From CAVPHV01 sp963821095 (GTDB lineage Bacteria; Actinomycetota; Acidimicrobiia; Spongiisociales; UBA5794), in the NCBI GenBank assembly GCA_963821095.1, contig CAWGCJ010000022.1:372001-436000 (forward strand): DNA of 64,000 nt. The letters are read 5' to 3'. This document shows, in pieces, positions 1 to 9,203 of this stretch; within the stretch, counting starts at the first letter, position 1; each line of letters begins with the position of its first letter. Below the pieces are notes generated by a model. It saw only the letters and a list, made by a program, of their open reading frames with translations, had not been told where the DNA came from and did not search any database. The translations under genes and the position numbers were made by a program.

Positions 1-1068
1 CCCAACGCGACGCCCTCGTCGACCTGTTCGACATCGGTTCTGACGACCGTCTGGTGGCCGCGTTCGGTCCGTTCGCGCTCTATGGACCGGCGATGGGAAT
101 CCCCTCGGTGGTTCCCGACATGGAGGTGACGTCGCCGGGGAGTCTGACGGCAGATGCGCTCGCCGCGGCCGTCCGGTCCGTCGACGCGACGTTGGTCTTC
201 GCCTCGCCCGCCGCGCTGAGGAACGTGGTCGCCACGGCGACCGAGATGTCCGCGGAGGATGCGGAGTCCATGAAGGACGTGCGTCTCCTGATGTCGGCCG
301 GGGCTCCGGTGCCGGCTGCGGTCCTGCGGTCCGTGGGCGATCTCCTCCCTGCCGCCGAAGCCCACACACCGTACGGGATGACCGAGGTGCTCCCGGTCGC
401 AGATATCAGCCTTGCCGGTATCGAGGAAGCGGGTTCGGGGGATGGCGTCTGCGTCGGGCACCCGCTGCCATCGGTAGAGATCATGATCGATCCGCTCGCG
501 GCGATCGATGGGTTCGCCGAGGCTGAGCCCGCGAACGCGAGATTGACGGATGAGCCGAACGTCGTCGGTGAAGTGTGCATTCGTGCGCCCCACATGCGTG
601 ACGGCTACGACAAGCTGTGGATGACAGAGCACGCAGCGTCACAACCCGAGGGCTGGCACCGGAGTGGGGATGTCGGGCACCTCGACGAGCAGGGCCGATT
701 GTGGATCGAGGGCCGGATGGGTCACATCGTGACGACGCCCGACGGGCCGGTGACTCCCATCGGGATCGAGCACGTGGTTGAGGATGCTCCGCAGGTCGAG
801 CACGCCGCCGTGGTCGGCGTCGGACCCGCGGGAGCGCAGCAGGTTGTGGTCGTCGTCGTACCGTCCGGGGGCAAGACACGTCCGGGTCTCGCCGACGAGG
901 CCCTCTCCGACATCGTGCGCGGCTCAGACCACCGAGGTTGACATCGCCGCGGTCCTGGTGGCACCTCGCCTCCCGGTCGACAAGCGCCACAACTCCAAGA
1001 TCAACCGGACGAGGATCGCCCGGTGGGCGGACCGGGTACTCGCCGGCGGCAGAATCGGACGCATATGA
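1..1068 (+). CDS. oleC: OleC-like AMP-dependent beta-lactone synthetase, 3' part (partial, one frameshift)
   Basis: C-terminal part of an acyl-activating AMP-ligase; the reading frame is open from the left edge, so the N-terminal half lies outside the window. Visible motifs are the adenylate-forming core TPYGMTE, the hinge region around WHRSGDVG, and the C-terminal lysine motif RHNSKINR, which is typical of OleC-type enzymes that convert beta-hydroxy acids to beta-lactones. One extra base near 920 shifts the frame; the protein continues in another frame (from VDIAAVL) to a TGA at 1066-1068. That stop overlaps the ATG of the downstream reductase (ATGA), so the two are translationally coupled, as in olefin clusters. 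A general fatty-acyl-CoA ligase cannot be excluded without oleA/oleB, which would lie upstream. Confidence 0.72.
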
Positions 1069-2059
1069 AGGTGCTCGTCACCGGGGCGACGAGCCTGCTT
1101 GGCGGAGCCGTCGTGGACCGACTCGTCGCCCGCGGCGACGACGTGTCGGTGTTCCAGCGTGGATCCGGAGGCTCCAGCCTGACCGAACACCTCGGTGATG
1201 TCGCAGACCGCGACGCCGTCAGCCGGGCGGTCGATGGCGCAGCCGCCATCATCCACCTGGCCGCTCGTGTCGGGGTGACCGGTCCATGGTCCGAGTACGA
1301 GGCAACCAATGTCGTTGGGACCCGGAACATCGTCGAGGCAGCGCAATCGTCCGGCGTCCGGCGACTCGTGTATGTCTCGTCTCCGTCGGTCGCACATCAC
1401 GGCGACTCGCTCGTGGGGGCTCCCGCCGGACCTGCGGACCCGGAACGTGCGCGGGGCAACTACTCCAGGAGCAAGGCACATGGCGAATTGATTGCCCTTG
1501 GTTCGCACTCGACGCAACTGGCCACGGTCGCCATCAGACCGCACCTCGTGTGGGGGCCGGGAGATACCCAGCTCGTCGGGAGGATCGTCGAACGTGCACG
1601 GGCGGACCGGTTGCCGACCATCGGGACCGGGGCGGCGCTGATCGATACCACCTATGTCGACAATGCGGCAGACGCGCTCGTGGCTGCCCTTGACCGAGCC
1701 CCGAGATCTCGGAGGGCGGGCGTTCGTAGTCACCAACGGTGAGCCTCGTCCTGTCCGCGAGATCCTGAACCGCATCGTGCTCGCGGCAGGTCTGGAGCCG
1801 TCCCGCTGTCCGAATCCCATATCGCATCGCTTGGGGTGGTGGCTTCATCGCGGAACGGATCTGGGAGCGGCGGGGGAGCGACGGAGACCCGCCGATGACT
1901 AGCTTCCTTGCCGAGCAACTCGGCACGGCGCATTGGTTCGATCAGCGCGAGACCCGCGATGCGCTGCAATGGAGGCCCACAATCACGCTTGCCGAGGGGT
2001 TCGATCGCCTCGCCGCGTGGTTCGTGTCGACCCCACCAACTGCCAGCGGCATCGCCTGA
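1065..2059 (+). CDS. oleD: OleD-like NAD(P)-dependent 3-hydroxyacid reductase, extended SDR (frameshifted)
   Basis: NAD-dependent epimerase/3-beta-HSD fold. The Rossmann motif GATSLLGG starts at residue 7; the catalytic region shows YSRSKAHGE (YxxxK). The C-terminus reads FLAEQLGTAHWFDQR, a signature of OleD reductases, which reduce 2-alkyl-3-ketoacids in head-to-head hydrocarbon synthesis. The gene is broken twice: near 1705 (one extra base before DLGGRAFVVTNGEP) and near 1838 (before AERIWERRG). With both corrected, the protein runs to TGA 2057-2059, about 330 residues, the normal family length. The start ATG overlaps the oleC stop. Because conserved sequence continues across both breaks, I favour sequencing indels over a decayed gene. 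Confidence 0.72.
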
Positions 2060-2269
2060 CCTGCGGGTCGTCGGCCATAGCGGCGAAGGGTCGCTTCTCA
2101 GGTCCAGCCTGGATCTTCCAGAGACTCAGCTCAACTCCCGGCTTGTGATTGCCGACACAGACTGATGGAGCCACGTGCGCTGCGCCCATCGAGGCCACCG
2201 CGCGGGAGCGGAGCTTCGGGCCACCCGGAACGGAGCGACAGTCAGAGAACTGACCGAAAGGGTCGAAGG

Positions 2270-3730
2270 ATGAGATCACGGAAGCACGGCAGTCGGCGAA
2301 TGGGAATGAGCGTCCTCCTGGTCGTTCTCGCTCTGGTAGCGGCTGCCTGCGGGGGCTCAGATGATGCTGCCGAAGGCAGTGAGACCTCGGTCGTCGAGGC
2401 CGCGGACGCGAACAAGGCGGTCAAGGCCCTCGAGGATGTGCGGAGCGCCGTGATTCGTATCGAAGCCCAGGGCTCGTTCGACTATCCGGGTGAAGGCACG
2501 TCGTACAACGAAGGATCCTCGGGAAGCGGCTTCTTCATCAGCCCGGACGGTGTCGCCGTCACCAACAACCACGTCGTTACCGGGGCCGCATTCCTCCAGG
2601 TCTACGTCGAAGGTGAAGACGAACCGCGCAATGCGAAGATTCTCGGCGTGTCCGAGTGTTCGGACCTTGCCGTGATTGACGTGGAGGGGGAGGGTTTCGA
2701 GTACCTCGCCTGGTACGCCGACGAGGTTGCCGTTGGCGTGAACGTCTACGCCGCCGGCTTCCCGCTCGGCGACCACGAATACACCCTCCTCGATGGCATC
2801 GTCTCGAAGGAGAACGCCAACGGCGAGACGAACTGGGCGTCCGTCGACAAGGTTATCGAACACACCACCGACATCCTCCCCGGAAACTCCGGCGGCCCGC
2901 TCGTGACCGATCAGGGTCGCGTGGTTGGCGTCAACTACTCCGGAGACGACCAGGGCCAGACGTACGCCATCGGCTACGACGAAGCCCGCCAGGTCATTCC
3001 GAAACTTCAGGCCGGAGAGGACGTCACCTCGATCGGCATCAACGGCTCTGCGCTACTCACCGATGCCGCTTCCGGTATCTGGGTGTACTCGGTTGCTTCC
3101 GGTTCTCCGGCCGATCTCGTGGGCATCCGCGGCGGCGACATCGTGAGCGAGATCGAGGGTCTGATCCCGGCGACGGATGGCACGATGTCGGACTACTGCG
3201 ATGTCCTCCGGAGCCATGATCCGGATTCCGCGATTCAGATCGAGGTCTGGCGCAACTCCGACGTCGCCTATCTGGAGGGCACGCTCAACACCGACAAGAC
3301 ACTCGCGCCTGTCGGTGGTGGCACCGCCGCTCACTCAACACCCGAGACGACGGCTGCGTCCGCCAGCGGCGGGCAGGACCTCGCGGTCGGGGACTGCATC
3401 GATGATGATCAGATGGAGCTCTACATGAACCTCTCTGACTCCTCACTCATGTCATGTGCCGAACCCCACGACAACGAGGTCTACTACGTGCACGACTTCG
3501 GCGATTTGGCGTATCCAGGTGAGGACGCATTGATCGCAGAAATGCAGAACTTGTGCCTCGGCGAGTTCGAGGGCTACGTGGGCCGCGACTACGAGTCGTC
3601 GGCTCTCCAGTTCACGGGCGTGTGGCCGGATGAGACGGCCTGGACGAACGGCTACCACCTCGCCCGGTGCCTCCTGTTCGACCTTGATCTCAACAAGCTG
3701 ACCGGGTCCGCCTACCAGAGCGGTTGGTAG
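2270..3730 (+). CDS. HtrA/DegP-like trypsin-fold lipoprotein protease with PDZ and septum-formation domain
   Basis: Secreted lipoprotein of 486 residues. The start at 2270 is chosen because it follows a purine-rich site (GAAAGGG) and opens an Arg-rich signal peptide ending in the lipobox VAAACGG; the upstream in-frame extension has no signal character. The serine protease domain carries the triad His101 (NNHVV), Asp132 (DLAVIDV) and Ser207 (GNSGGP). A PDZ domain follows (about 265-355, with GIRGGDIV). After a Ser/Thr/Ala linker, residues 380-486 match the septum-formation domain of actinobacterial membrane proteins (VGDCID, SCAEPHDNEV, paired cysteines). A role in envelope quality control is inferred. 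It is preceded by about 210 bp in which I see no gene. Confidence 0.88.
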   Translation: MRSRKHGSRRMGMSVLLVVLALVAAACGGSDDAAEGSETSVVEAADANKAVKALEDVRSAVIRIEAQGSFDYPGEGTSYNEGSSGSGFFISPDGVAVTNNHVVTGAAFLQVYVEGEDEPRNAKILGVSECSDLAVIDVEGEGFEYLAWYADEVAVGVNVYAAGFPLGDHEYTLLDGIVSKENANGETNWASVDKVIEHTTDILPGNSGGPLVTDQGRVVGVNYSGDDQGQTYAIGYDEARQVIPKLQAGEDVTSIGINGSALLTDAASGIWVYSVASGSPADLVGIRGGDIVSEIEGLIPATDGTMSDYCDVLRSHDPDSAIQIEVWRNSDVAYLEGTLNTDKTLAPVGGGTAAHSTPETTAASASGGQDLAVGDCIDDDQMELYMNLSDSSLMSCAEPHDNEVYYVHDFGDLAYPGEDALIAEMQNLCLGEFEGYVGRDYESSALQFTGVWPDETAWTNGYHLARCLLFDLDLNKLTGSAYQSGW

Positions 3731-3911
3731 GTGTTCCCGTCGAACCCAACGCGATGAGTCGAGGGGCGCTTCGCGGGCGGCGCTCGACGCGTTCCCGCCT
3801 CGGGGTCGCCTCAACGAAGAATGCCCGGAACCTCAGGTTCTGGTGCCTCGACGCCGATACCTGTCTACACATGAGGGCATCAAGCCGGTACCTGGCGCGG
3901 AGGAACGCGAG

Positions 3912-5804
3912 ATGAGCACCAGCGAAGGCGTCGCCGCGTCCGCAGGCAACCGAAATCCGTCGGATCTCCAGCACGGCCTCCTGCGCATTGGTGGTATGTG
4001 GCGGATCTGGCAGATCTTCCGCATCATCGTCTGTCTTGCGCTCGTCATCAGCGGCATCGGGTTGGCGACCGTGTGGGGTTGGACGGGTGGATTCATTGTG
4101 GCCTCACTGGCAACCGTCGCGCTGGTCGGCGCAGTCTGGCGGTACGAGTCGCCGGCCGGATCTCCGGTCTCGTCGCTGCTGCTGGACTTCACCCTGATCG
4201 GCGTGGCAATCGTGGTCGTGGATCTTGCTGCGGCTGGGATTGGTGCCGCTCTCCTGTACATGATGGCCATCCCAGTGGTGTTCCTCCCGTGGCACCGGGC
4301 AGTGCCAGTGGTCGCCTACGGCATGGCTTGGTCTGTGGTCGGACTCGGCACAGGTTCGATGACGGCCCCGCCGACCGGAGTTCCCGAGATTGTCGTGACC
4401 GGCATTGCCGTCGTCGCGTTCGGCGGGCTCACACTGTCACTTCTCGGCGTGATGTCGTACCGACTCGAGATTTCCTACCGAGACGGCGAGCGTCGAGCTC
4501 GATTGGACGAGGTTCTCGCTCGATGCGGGGAAGTTCTCCTTGCGAATCCAGAGGAACGAGCCATCGATTCGGCCCTGGCAGCACTCCTCGATGTGGCACC
4601 GGTGCAGAGTATCGTCGTCGATGAGAATTTTGAGGATCCGGTCATCGGGCTGTGCGCGAGGGTGTCCCACGAAGCCACACGACCCGGTTCCGAAGCCTTC
4701 TCCGGGAAGGAGATCTGGTACAACCGCGGGGATCCCGATCGGATTGCCCGCGCGGAGTTCGCCTACAACGAGGTCCCCGACCTTCGCGAAGCTCTCTCAA
4801 GCGGTGAAGCTGTGACGGTGCACACAACGGATCTTCTTGGTCGTGCACGAGGAATCCACGCTGAAGACGGCTGCAAATCCGAATTGAACATCCCGATCAC
4901 CATCAACGGCGAGTGGGCGGGGACGCTTCGACTCGCCGACTACGTCGTTGACCGCCATTGGGATCCGGATGATCTCAATGTTCTCCAGACTGCGGCGGCG
5001 ATGATCGGATCATTCTGGGAACGTGGGCGGGCGATGCGAGAACTCGAAGAACTCGTCGAGTCCAAAGACCAATTCCTCGCCTCGATCAGTCACGAGATCC
5101 GCACGCCGCTGACCGCGGTACTGGGTTTCTCCGAGGTGCTTCGAGACGAGGCCGTAGGGCTTGGGCCAGGGGGCACCGAGATGGTGGGCCTCGTCGTCCA
5201 GCAGGCTCGCGAGATGGCTGACATCGTCGAGGATCTGTTGGTTGCCGCCCGTGCCGACATTGACGCACTATCGGTCGTTCGAGTCCCGGTACCGCTGGAG
5301 CGAGAGGCCCGGGCCGTGATCGCTGCCAGAGGGAGGAGCGACGCTCCCGACGTTGTTGTTGACGATGCAGATGCCATTGCTACGGGAGACCCGATCCGGA
5401 TCCGGCAGATCATTCGCTGCCTCGTCAGCAACGCGTCGCGGTACGGTGGGGAGGAACTGATACTGCGCGTTCGACGAGCGGAAGACCGGGCCATTCTGAC
5501 GGTGTCCGACAATGGTTCAGGCGTACCACCGGGCCACGAGCGTCACATCTTCGAGGCGTTTCACCGCGTGAATACGGACGACGGCACCACCCAGGCGATT
5601 GGGCTTGGGCTGTTCGTGTCGCATCACTTGGCCGGGCTGATGGACGGATCGCTCTCGTACTACAGGGAGCGAGACTGGACCACGTTCGAGTTGGAGCTCC
5701 CGGCTGCCAACCGGGTGGGCGATACCACACTCGGTGTCATCGATCCGAGCCTGACCGGAGGTTCTGGACTCGCTACGAGTTCACGTTCGGTTCGGCTGAA
5801 GTAG
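3912..5804 (+). CDS. Membrane sensor histidine kinase (orphan)
   Basis: 630-residue kinase. The ATG at 3912 is preceded by GGAGG and starts just before the hydrophobic region; the upstream in-frame extension is unlikely. Residues about 30-195 hold five to six membrane segments. A linker of about 200 residues resembling a GAF domain follows. The HisKA box is SISHEIRTPLT with the phosphoacceptor His394; the ATPase domain shows an N box (CLVSNASRYG), G1 (DNGSGVPP), F box and G2 (GLGLFVSHH). No response-regulator gene is adjacent, so the partner lies elsewhere. The ligand is unknown. The 180 bp upstream hold no recognisable gene. Confidence 0.88.
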   Translation: MSTSEGVAASAGNRNPSDLQHGLLRIGGMWRIWQIFRIIVCLALVISGIGLATVWGWTGGFIVASLATVALVGAVWRYESPAGSPVSSLLLDFTLIGVAIVVVDLAAAGIGAALLYMMAIPVVFLPWHRAVPVVAYGMAWSVVGLGTGSMTAPPTGVPEIVVTGIAVVAFGGLTLSLLGVMSYRLEISYRDGERRARLDEVLARCGEVLLANPEERAIDSALAALLDVAPVQSIVVDENFEDPVIGLCARVSHEATRPGSEAFSGKEIWYNRGDPDRIARAEFAYNEVPDLREALSSGEAVTVHTTDLLGRARGIHAEDGCKSELNIPITINGEWAGTLRLADYVVDRHWDPDDLNVLQTAAAMIGSFWERGRAMRELEELVESKDQFLASISHEIRTPLTAVLGFSEVLRDEAVGLGPGGTEMVGLVVQQAREMADIVEDLLVAARADIDALSVVRVPVPLEREARAVIAARGRSDAPDVVVDDADAIATGDPIRIRQIIRCLVSNASRYGGEELILRVRRAEDRAILTVSDNGSGVPPGHERHIFEAFHRVNTDDGTTQAIGLGLFVSHHLAGLMDGSLSYYRERDWTTFELELPAANRVGDTTLGVIDPSLTGGSGLATSSRSVRLK

Positions 5805-5831
5805 ACGCTGCGGATCGCACAACCTGCGAGG

Positions 5832-6239
5832 TCAGGAACGCTCCAGAACGACAACGGGGATGACGTCGCGCGCCGTCTGCTCTTCGTACTCGGCGAACTG
5901 GGGCCATTCCCTCTTCTGACGACTCCAGATGTCGTCGTACTCCTCGCCATCAGCCATCCGAACGGCGACCTGTACCGTCTCGGATCCGACTTCGACCGTC
6001 GTCTCGGGGTTTGTGGTCACGTTGTAGAACCAGTCCGGGTTCGAGTCCGCTCCGGCTTTGGACGCGAAGACGGCGTAGCCGATCGGGATAGCCTGATACA
6101 TCAGGGGGGTCACCCGCTGGGTCCCGGTGCGGGCCCCGGCGTGGTGGAGGAGCAGGAGCGGTGCGCCCTCGAACATGCCACCGACCTTGCGGTCGTTGGC
6201 CCGGAATCCGTCGGTGATCTGCTGGTTCCAGTCGCTCAC
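5832..6239 (-). CDS. Deazaflavin (F420)-dependent nitroreductase-family protein
   Basis: 135 residues, the usual length of the DDN/Rv3547-like split-barrel family of Actinomycetota. Conserved features include LLLLHHAGARTG (phosphate-binding strand-loop), TPLMYQ, and the DWFYNVTTNPET block. Family members bind coenzyme F420 or a flavin and reduce quinones or nitroaromatics; the substrate here is unknown. The start is GTG at 6239, with a GAGGAG ribosome site 6-11 nt upstream. It is convergent with the histidine kinase and divergent from the SulP gene, sharing a 173-bp intergenic region with a 7-bp inverted repeat. Confidence 0.85.
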   Translation of the reverse strand: MSDWNQQITDGFRANDRKVGGMFEGAPLLLLHHAGARTGTQRVTPLMYQAIPIGYAVFASKAGADSNPDWFYNVTTNPETTVEVGSETVQVAVRMADGEEYDDIWSRQKREWPQFAEYEEQTARDVIPVVVLERS

Positions 6240-6256
6240 GACGGTGCGCTCCTCGC

Positions 6257-6283
6257 GTTGACGGTTCCCGTGGGGTCGTCAAC
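6257..6283. promoter_or_regulatory. Inverted repeat between deazaflavin reductase and SulP genes
   Basis: GTTGACG (6257-6263) and CGTCAAC (6277-6283) form a perfect 7-bp inverted repeat, 13 nt apart, 18 nt upstream of the reductase GTG and inside the divergent promoter region. It could be an operator for one or both genes. No regulator gene is adjacent, so the role is only suggested. Confidence 0.35.
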
Positions 6284-6412
6284 CGCAGGATCGGGTGTTC
6301 TGTTCCGGGGTGCGGCTCAACCCGTGCCGGGCGACGCGCGCATCCGACAACGGTCAACCGAGTAGTCTCCCCGAAACCGAGCCGAGTCGACACCTGTCGG
6401 GAGTGGTGGCGA

Positions 6413-8155
6413 GTGAACATTCGATCCCTATTCCGCAAAGAGACGCTGAAGAGCGATGCGGTCGCGGGTGTCGTGCTCGGGGTCGAGAGCGTCCCTGACG
6501 GCCTCGCGGGCGGTCTCCTCGCCGGGGTCAACCCCGTCTACGGGCTCTACGGGTACATGGTTGGGACCGTTACCGGTGCGCTGTTCACGAGTTCGTCGTT
6601 CATGGCGGTGCAGGCGACCGGGGCGATGGCAATTGTCGTCGCCGATGTGTCCGTCATCCACACGGCAGACGATCCGGGTCGGGCCCTGTTCACCCTCTCG
6701 ATCCTCACCGGGATCGTCATGCTTGTAGCCGGCCTGCTGAAGCTCGGATCGATCCTGCGCTTCGTCTCGAACGCGGTGATGGTCGGCTTCATCAATGCCG
6801 TTGGCGTGAATATCGTCCTCGGACAACTCGATGACTTCACCGGGTATGAGGCAGACGGCGGAAATCGCGTCGTGCGGGCGTTCGACCTTTTGTTGAACTT
6901 CGGTCAGGTGCACTGGCCGACGCTGGCCATCGGCGTCGCCACGATCGCGCTGATCCTGCTCCTCGAACGCACGAAGCTTGGACCGCTCGGTTTGGTAGTG
7001 GCGATCATCCTCACCTCGGCAGCGACGTGGGCAATCACCGCCAACACCGACGTTGTTGTAGCGACGCTCAACGACATTGCCGACATCCCGAGTTCGCTCC
7101 CGCTCCCGATGCTGCCCGACCTCAGCCTCGTGTTCGCCCTGATCATTCCCGCGCTCTCGCTGGCGTTCGTTGGGCTTGTCCAGGGTGCCGGAATCTCCGC
7201 GAACTTCCCGAACCCGGACGGAACCTATCCGAAGGCTTCCCGAGACTTCATCGGTCAGGGGGCGGCGAACGTGGCTTCTGGCATCTTCCAGGGGATGCCG
7301 GTCGGCGGATCGATGTCTGCGAGTTCGCTCGTCAAGACGGCTGGCGCGAAGTCGCGGCTGGCACTCATCATCGCGAGCATCGTGATGGCGACCGTGATCC
7401 TCGTGTTCGGCGATCTCGTCGGGTACATCGCGATGCCGGCGCTCGCCGGATTGTTGATGACGGTCGGCTACCGAACGGTGAAACCGGCCGACATCAAGGC
7501 GATCTGGAAGACCGGTGCCATGCAACAGACCGTCATGGTGATCACGTTCGTGCTCACCATGATCATCCCGCTGCAATACGCAGTGCTCGTCGGTGTCGGC
7601 ATCTCGATGATTCTGTTCATCATCAACCAGTCGAACCAGGTGGTCATCAAGCAGTGGGTGATGGAAGACGGTGGCCTCCGCGAGACCGACCGGCCCGAAG
7701 AGGTCCCTCCGGGTCAAGTCATCATCCTGCAACCCTATGGGAGCCTGTTCTTCGCATCGGCACCGGTCTTTGAGGAGAAGCTTCCCGACGTCACACCCGA
7801 AACGCGGGGCTCCGTCGTGATTCTGCGGCTCCGCGGCCGGAGCGACCTCGGGTCGACGTTCATGGATGTCCTGGAGAAGTACGGACGAGCTCTGAAGGAA
7901 CAGGGGAACGAGTTGATGCTCGTCTCGGCAGATGAGAACATGCACGACCAGTTGCAGGTCGCCGGCGTTGCGGATCTCGTGGGGGAGCAGAACGTGTTCA
8001 CCTCGGACGAGTGGCTCGGGCAGACCCTACGGACGGCATACGAGCAGGCGGTCGCCTGGGTCGATGAACACCCGAACGACGAGGCCGCTCCCGCGGATCC
8101 CACCCCGTCCGACCCCCCACCCTCCGATCCCGAGGATGAAGCGCCGCCGATCTAG
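6413..8155 (+). CDS. SulP family anion transporter with C-terminal STAS domain (copy 1)
   Basis: 580-residue SLC26/SulP-type permease. The start is GTG 6413 behind GGGAG. An N-terminal transmembrane region of about 400 residues carries the SulP-like opening GVESVPDG and the conserved QGAGIS and GMPVGGSMSASS stretches, followed by a cytosolic STAS-like domain (about 430-545: VVILRLRGRSDLGST). The tail is Pro/Asp-rich. Substrates in the family include sulfate, bicarbonate and dicarboxylates; none can be assigned here. A closely related paralog lies at 60701-62401. The gene just downstream (cbiM) begins 50 nt away with its own ribosome site. Confidence 0.88.
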   Translation: MNIRSLFRKETLKSDAVAGVVLGVESVPDGLAGGLLAGVNPVYGLYGYMVGTVTGALFTSSSFMAVQATGAMAIVVADVSVIHTADDPGRALFTLSILTGIVMLVAGLLKLGSILRFVSNAVMVGFINAVGVNIVLGQLDDFTGYEADGGNRVVRAFDLLLNFGQVHWPTLAIGVATIALILLLERTKLGPLGLVVAIILTSAATWAITANTDVVVATLNDIADIPSSLPLPMLPDLSLVFALIIPALSLAFVGLVQGAGISANFPNPDGTYPKASRDFIGQGAANVASGIFQGMPVGGSMSASSLVKTAGAKSRLALIIASIVMATVILVFGDLVGYIAMPALAGLLMTVGYRTVKPADIKAIWKTGAMQQTVMVITFVLTMIIPLQYAVLVGVGISMILFIINQSNQVVIKQWVMEDGGLRETDRPEEVPPGQVIILQPYGSLFFASAPVFEEKLPDVTPETRGSVVILRLRGRSDLGSTFMDVLEKYGRALKEQGNELMLVSADENMHDQLQVAGVADLVGEQNVFTSDEWLGQTLRTAYEQAVAWVDEHPNDEAAPADPTPSDPPPSDPEDEAPPI

Positions 8156-8205
8156 GCCACGCTCTGCTGGGGTAATCTGTACGGTCAGCGACGAGGAGGA
8201 ACGCG

Positions 8206-8886
8206 ATGCATATACCCGATGGCGTGATCGGCCCAGGCGTGAGCGCCGCTGCGGGTGTCGTTGCCGCTGGTGGGTTCGGTGTCGCTGTCTCTCGTGCGCG
8301 GAGATACCTGACCGATCGACTCGTGCCGCTGGCAGCGCTCGTTACCGCGTTCGTGTTTGCCGGCCAGATGATCAACTTTCCCGTGCTGCCGGGAATGTCG
8401 GGTCATCTGATCGGCGGTGTGCTCGCCGCCGTACTGGTCGGCCCGTGGGCCGGCTTCCTCGTGATCGCAATCGTGCTCCTCATCCAGGCGTTCCTGTTTG
8501 CCGACGGAGGGCTCACGGCGCTCGGACTCAATATCGTCAACATGGCGTTGATCGGCGGAGTCGTCGGCTACGGCGTGTATCGCGTGGTGTTCCGCTTTGC
8601 GGGTTCCCGGCCTGACCGGGTCGCGGTGTCCGCCGGGATTGCTGCATTCGTGTCGGTTCCGCTGGCGGGAATGGGGTTCGTCGTCGAGTTCGCGCTTGGT
8701 GGCACGGCCGAGAGTCTCTCGATCGGGGCGATCCTCGCCGCGATGCTCGGGACACACCTCCTGATCGGGATCGGTGAGGGCTTCATCACGTTCTTCGTTG
8801 TCGGCGCGGTGATGAAGGCCCGACCGGACCTGGTCTACGGTTCTCCGACCTTCTCCGGCCGCAGAACCGAGGAGTTGCTGGCATGA
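8206..8886 (+). CDS. cbiM: ECF cobalt/nickel transporter substrate-binding membrane protein CbiM
   Basis: 226 residues beginning MHIPDG, the metal-binding N-terminus diagnostic of CbiM/NikM: the mature N-terminus and the early His coordinate Co2+ or Ni2+. About seven hydrophobic segments follow, with the family stretch GQMINFPVLPGMSGH. It is the S component of an energy-coupling-factor importer and overlaps the next gene by 4 bp (ATGA). The ribosome site is GAGGAGG. The 50-nt leader is too short for a cobalamin riboswitch, so metal-dependent control is not evident. Cobalt and nickel cannot be told apart from sequence alone. Confidence 0.92.
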   Translation: MHIPDGVIGPGVSAAAGVVAAGGFGVAVSRARRYLTDRLVPLAALVTAFVFAGQMINFPVLPGMSGHLIGGVLAAVLVGPWAGFLVIAIVLLIQAFLFADGGLTALGLNIVNMALIGGVVGYGVYRVVFRFAGSRPDRVAVSAGIAAFVSVPLAGMGFVVEFALGGTAESLSIGAILAAMLGTHLLIGIGEGFITFFVVGAVMKARPDLVYGSPTFSGRRTEELLA

Positions 8887-9203
8887 GTCGTCGCGCCCTC
8901 GGCTTGTTCGCTCTCGGTCTGCTGATCACGGTGTTCGTTGCTGTCGTGCTCTCACAGTTTGCATCCTCCGAACCGGACGGTCTCGAGTACGTGGCTGAGG
9001 ACCAGGGCTTCGCCGACACGGCAGAAGACCACGATCTCGCAGATGCACCGCTTGCCGACTACGGCGAGAATCTCGAGTCCGATGGTGCGATCTCGACCGG
9101 CGTCGCCGGGTTCATCGGAGTGGTCGCGTCCCTGGGGGTCGGGTTCGGCTTGTTCTGGCTGATTCGGGCCCCGAACGCCGACTCGCCGCGCCGGACATCG
9201 TGA
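8883..9203 (+). CDS. cbiN: PDGLE-domain CbiN-like component of the ECF metal transporter
   Basis: 106 residues with an N-terminal membrane segment, the motif EPDGLEYVAED (PDGLE domain) and a C-terminal membrane segment. PDGLE proteins replace or are fused to CbiN in CbiMNQO transporters and assist metal capture by CbiM. It is coupled on both sides: its ATG overlaps the cbiM stop and its TGA overlaps the cbiQ start. The symbol is given by role; the sequence is of the PDGLE type rather than classical CbiN. Confidence 0.82.
   Translation: MSRRALGLFALGLLITVFVAVVLSQFASSEPDGLEYVAEDQGFADTAEDHDLADAPLADYGENLESDGAISTGVAGFIGVVASLGVGFGLFWLIRAPNADSPRRTS

Noticed and set aside
6428..7945. Minus-strand open frame of 505 codons under SulP copy 1
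   Set aside because: Histidine/arginine/aspartate-rich shadow of the transporter, without family sequence.
8156..8205. Cobalamin riboswitch before cbiM
   Set aside because: Only 50 nt separate it from the SulP stop; a B12 box and the conserved fold cannot fit.
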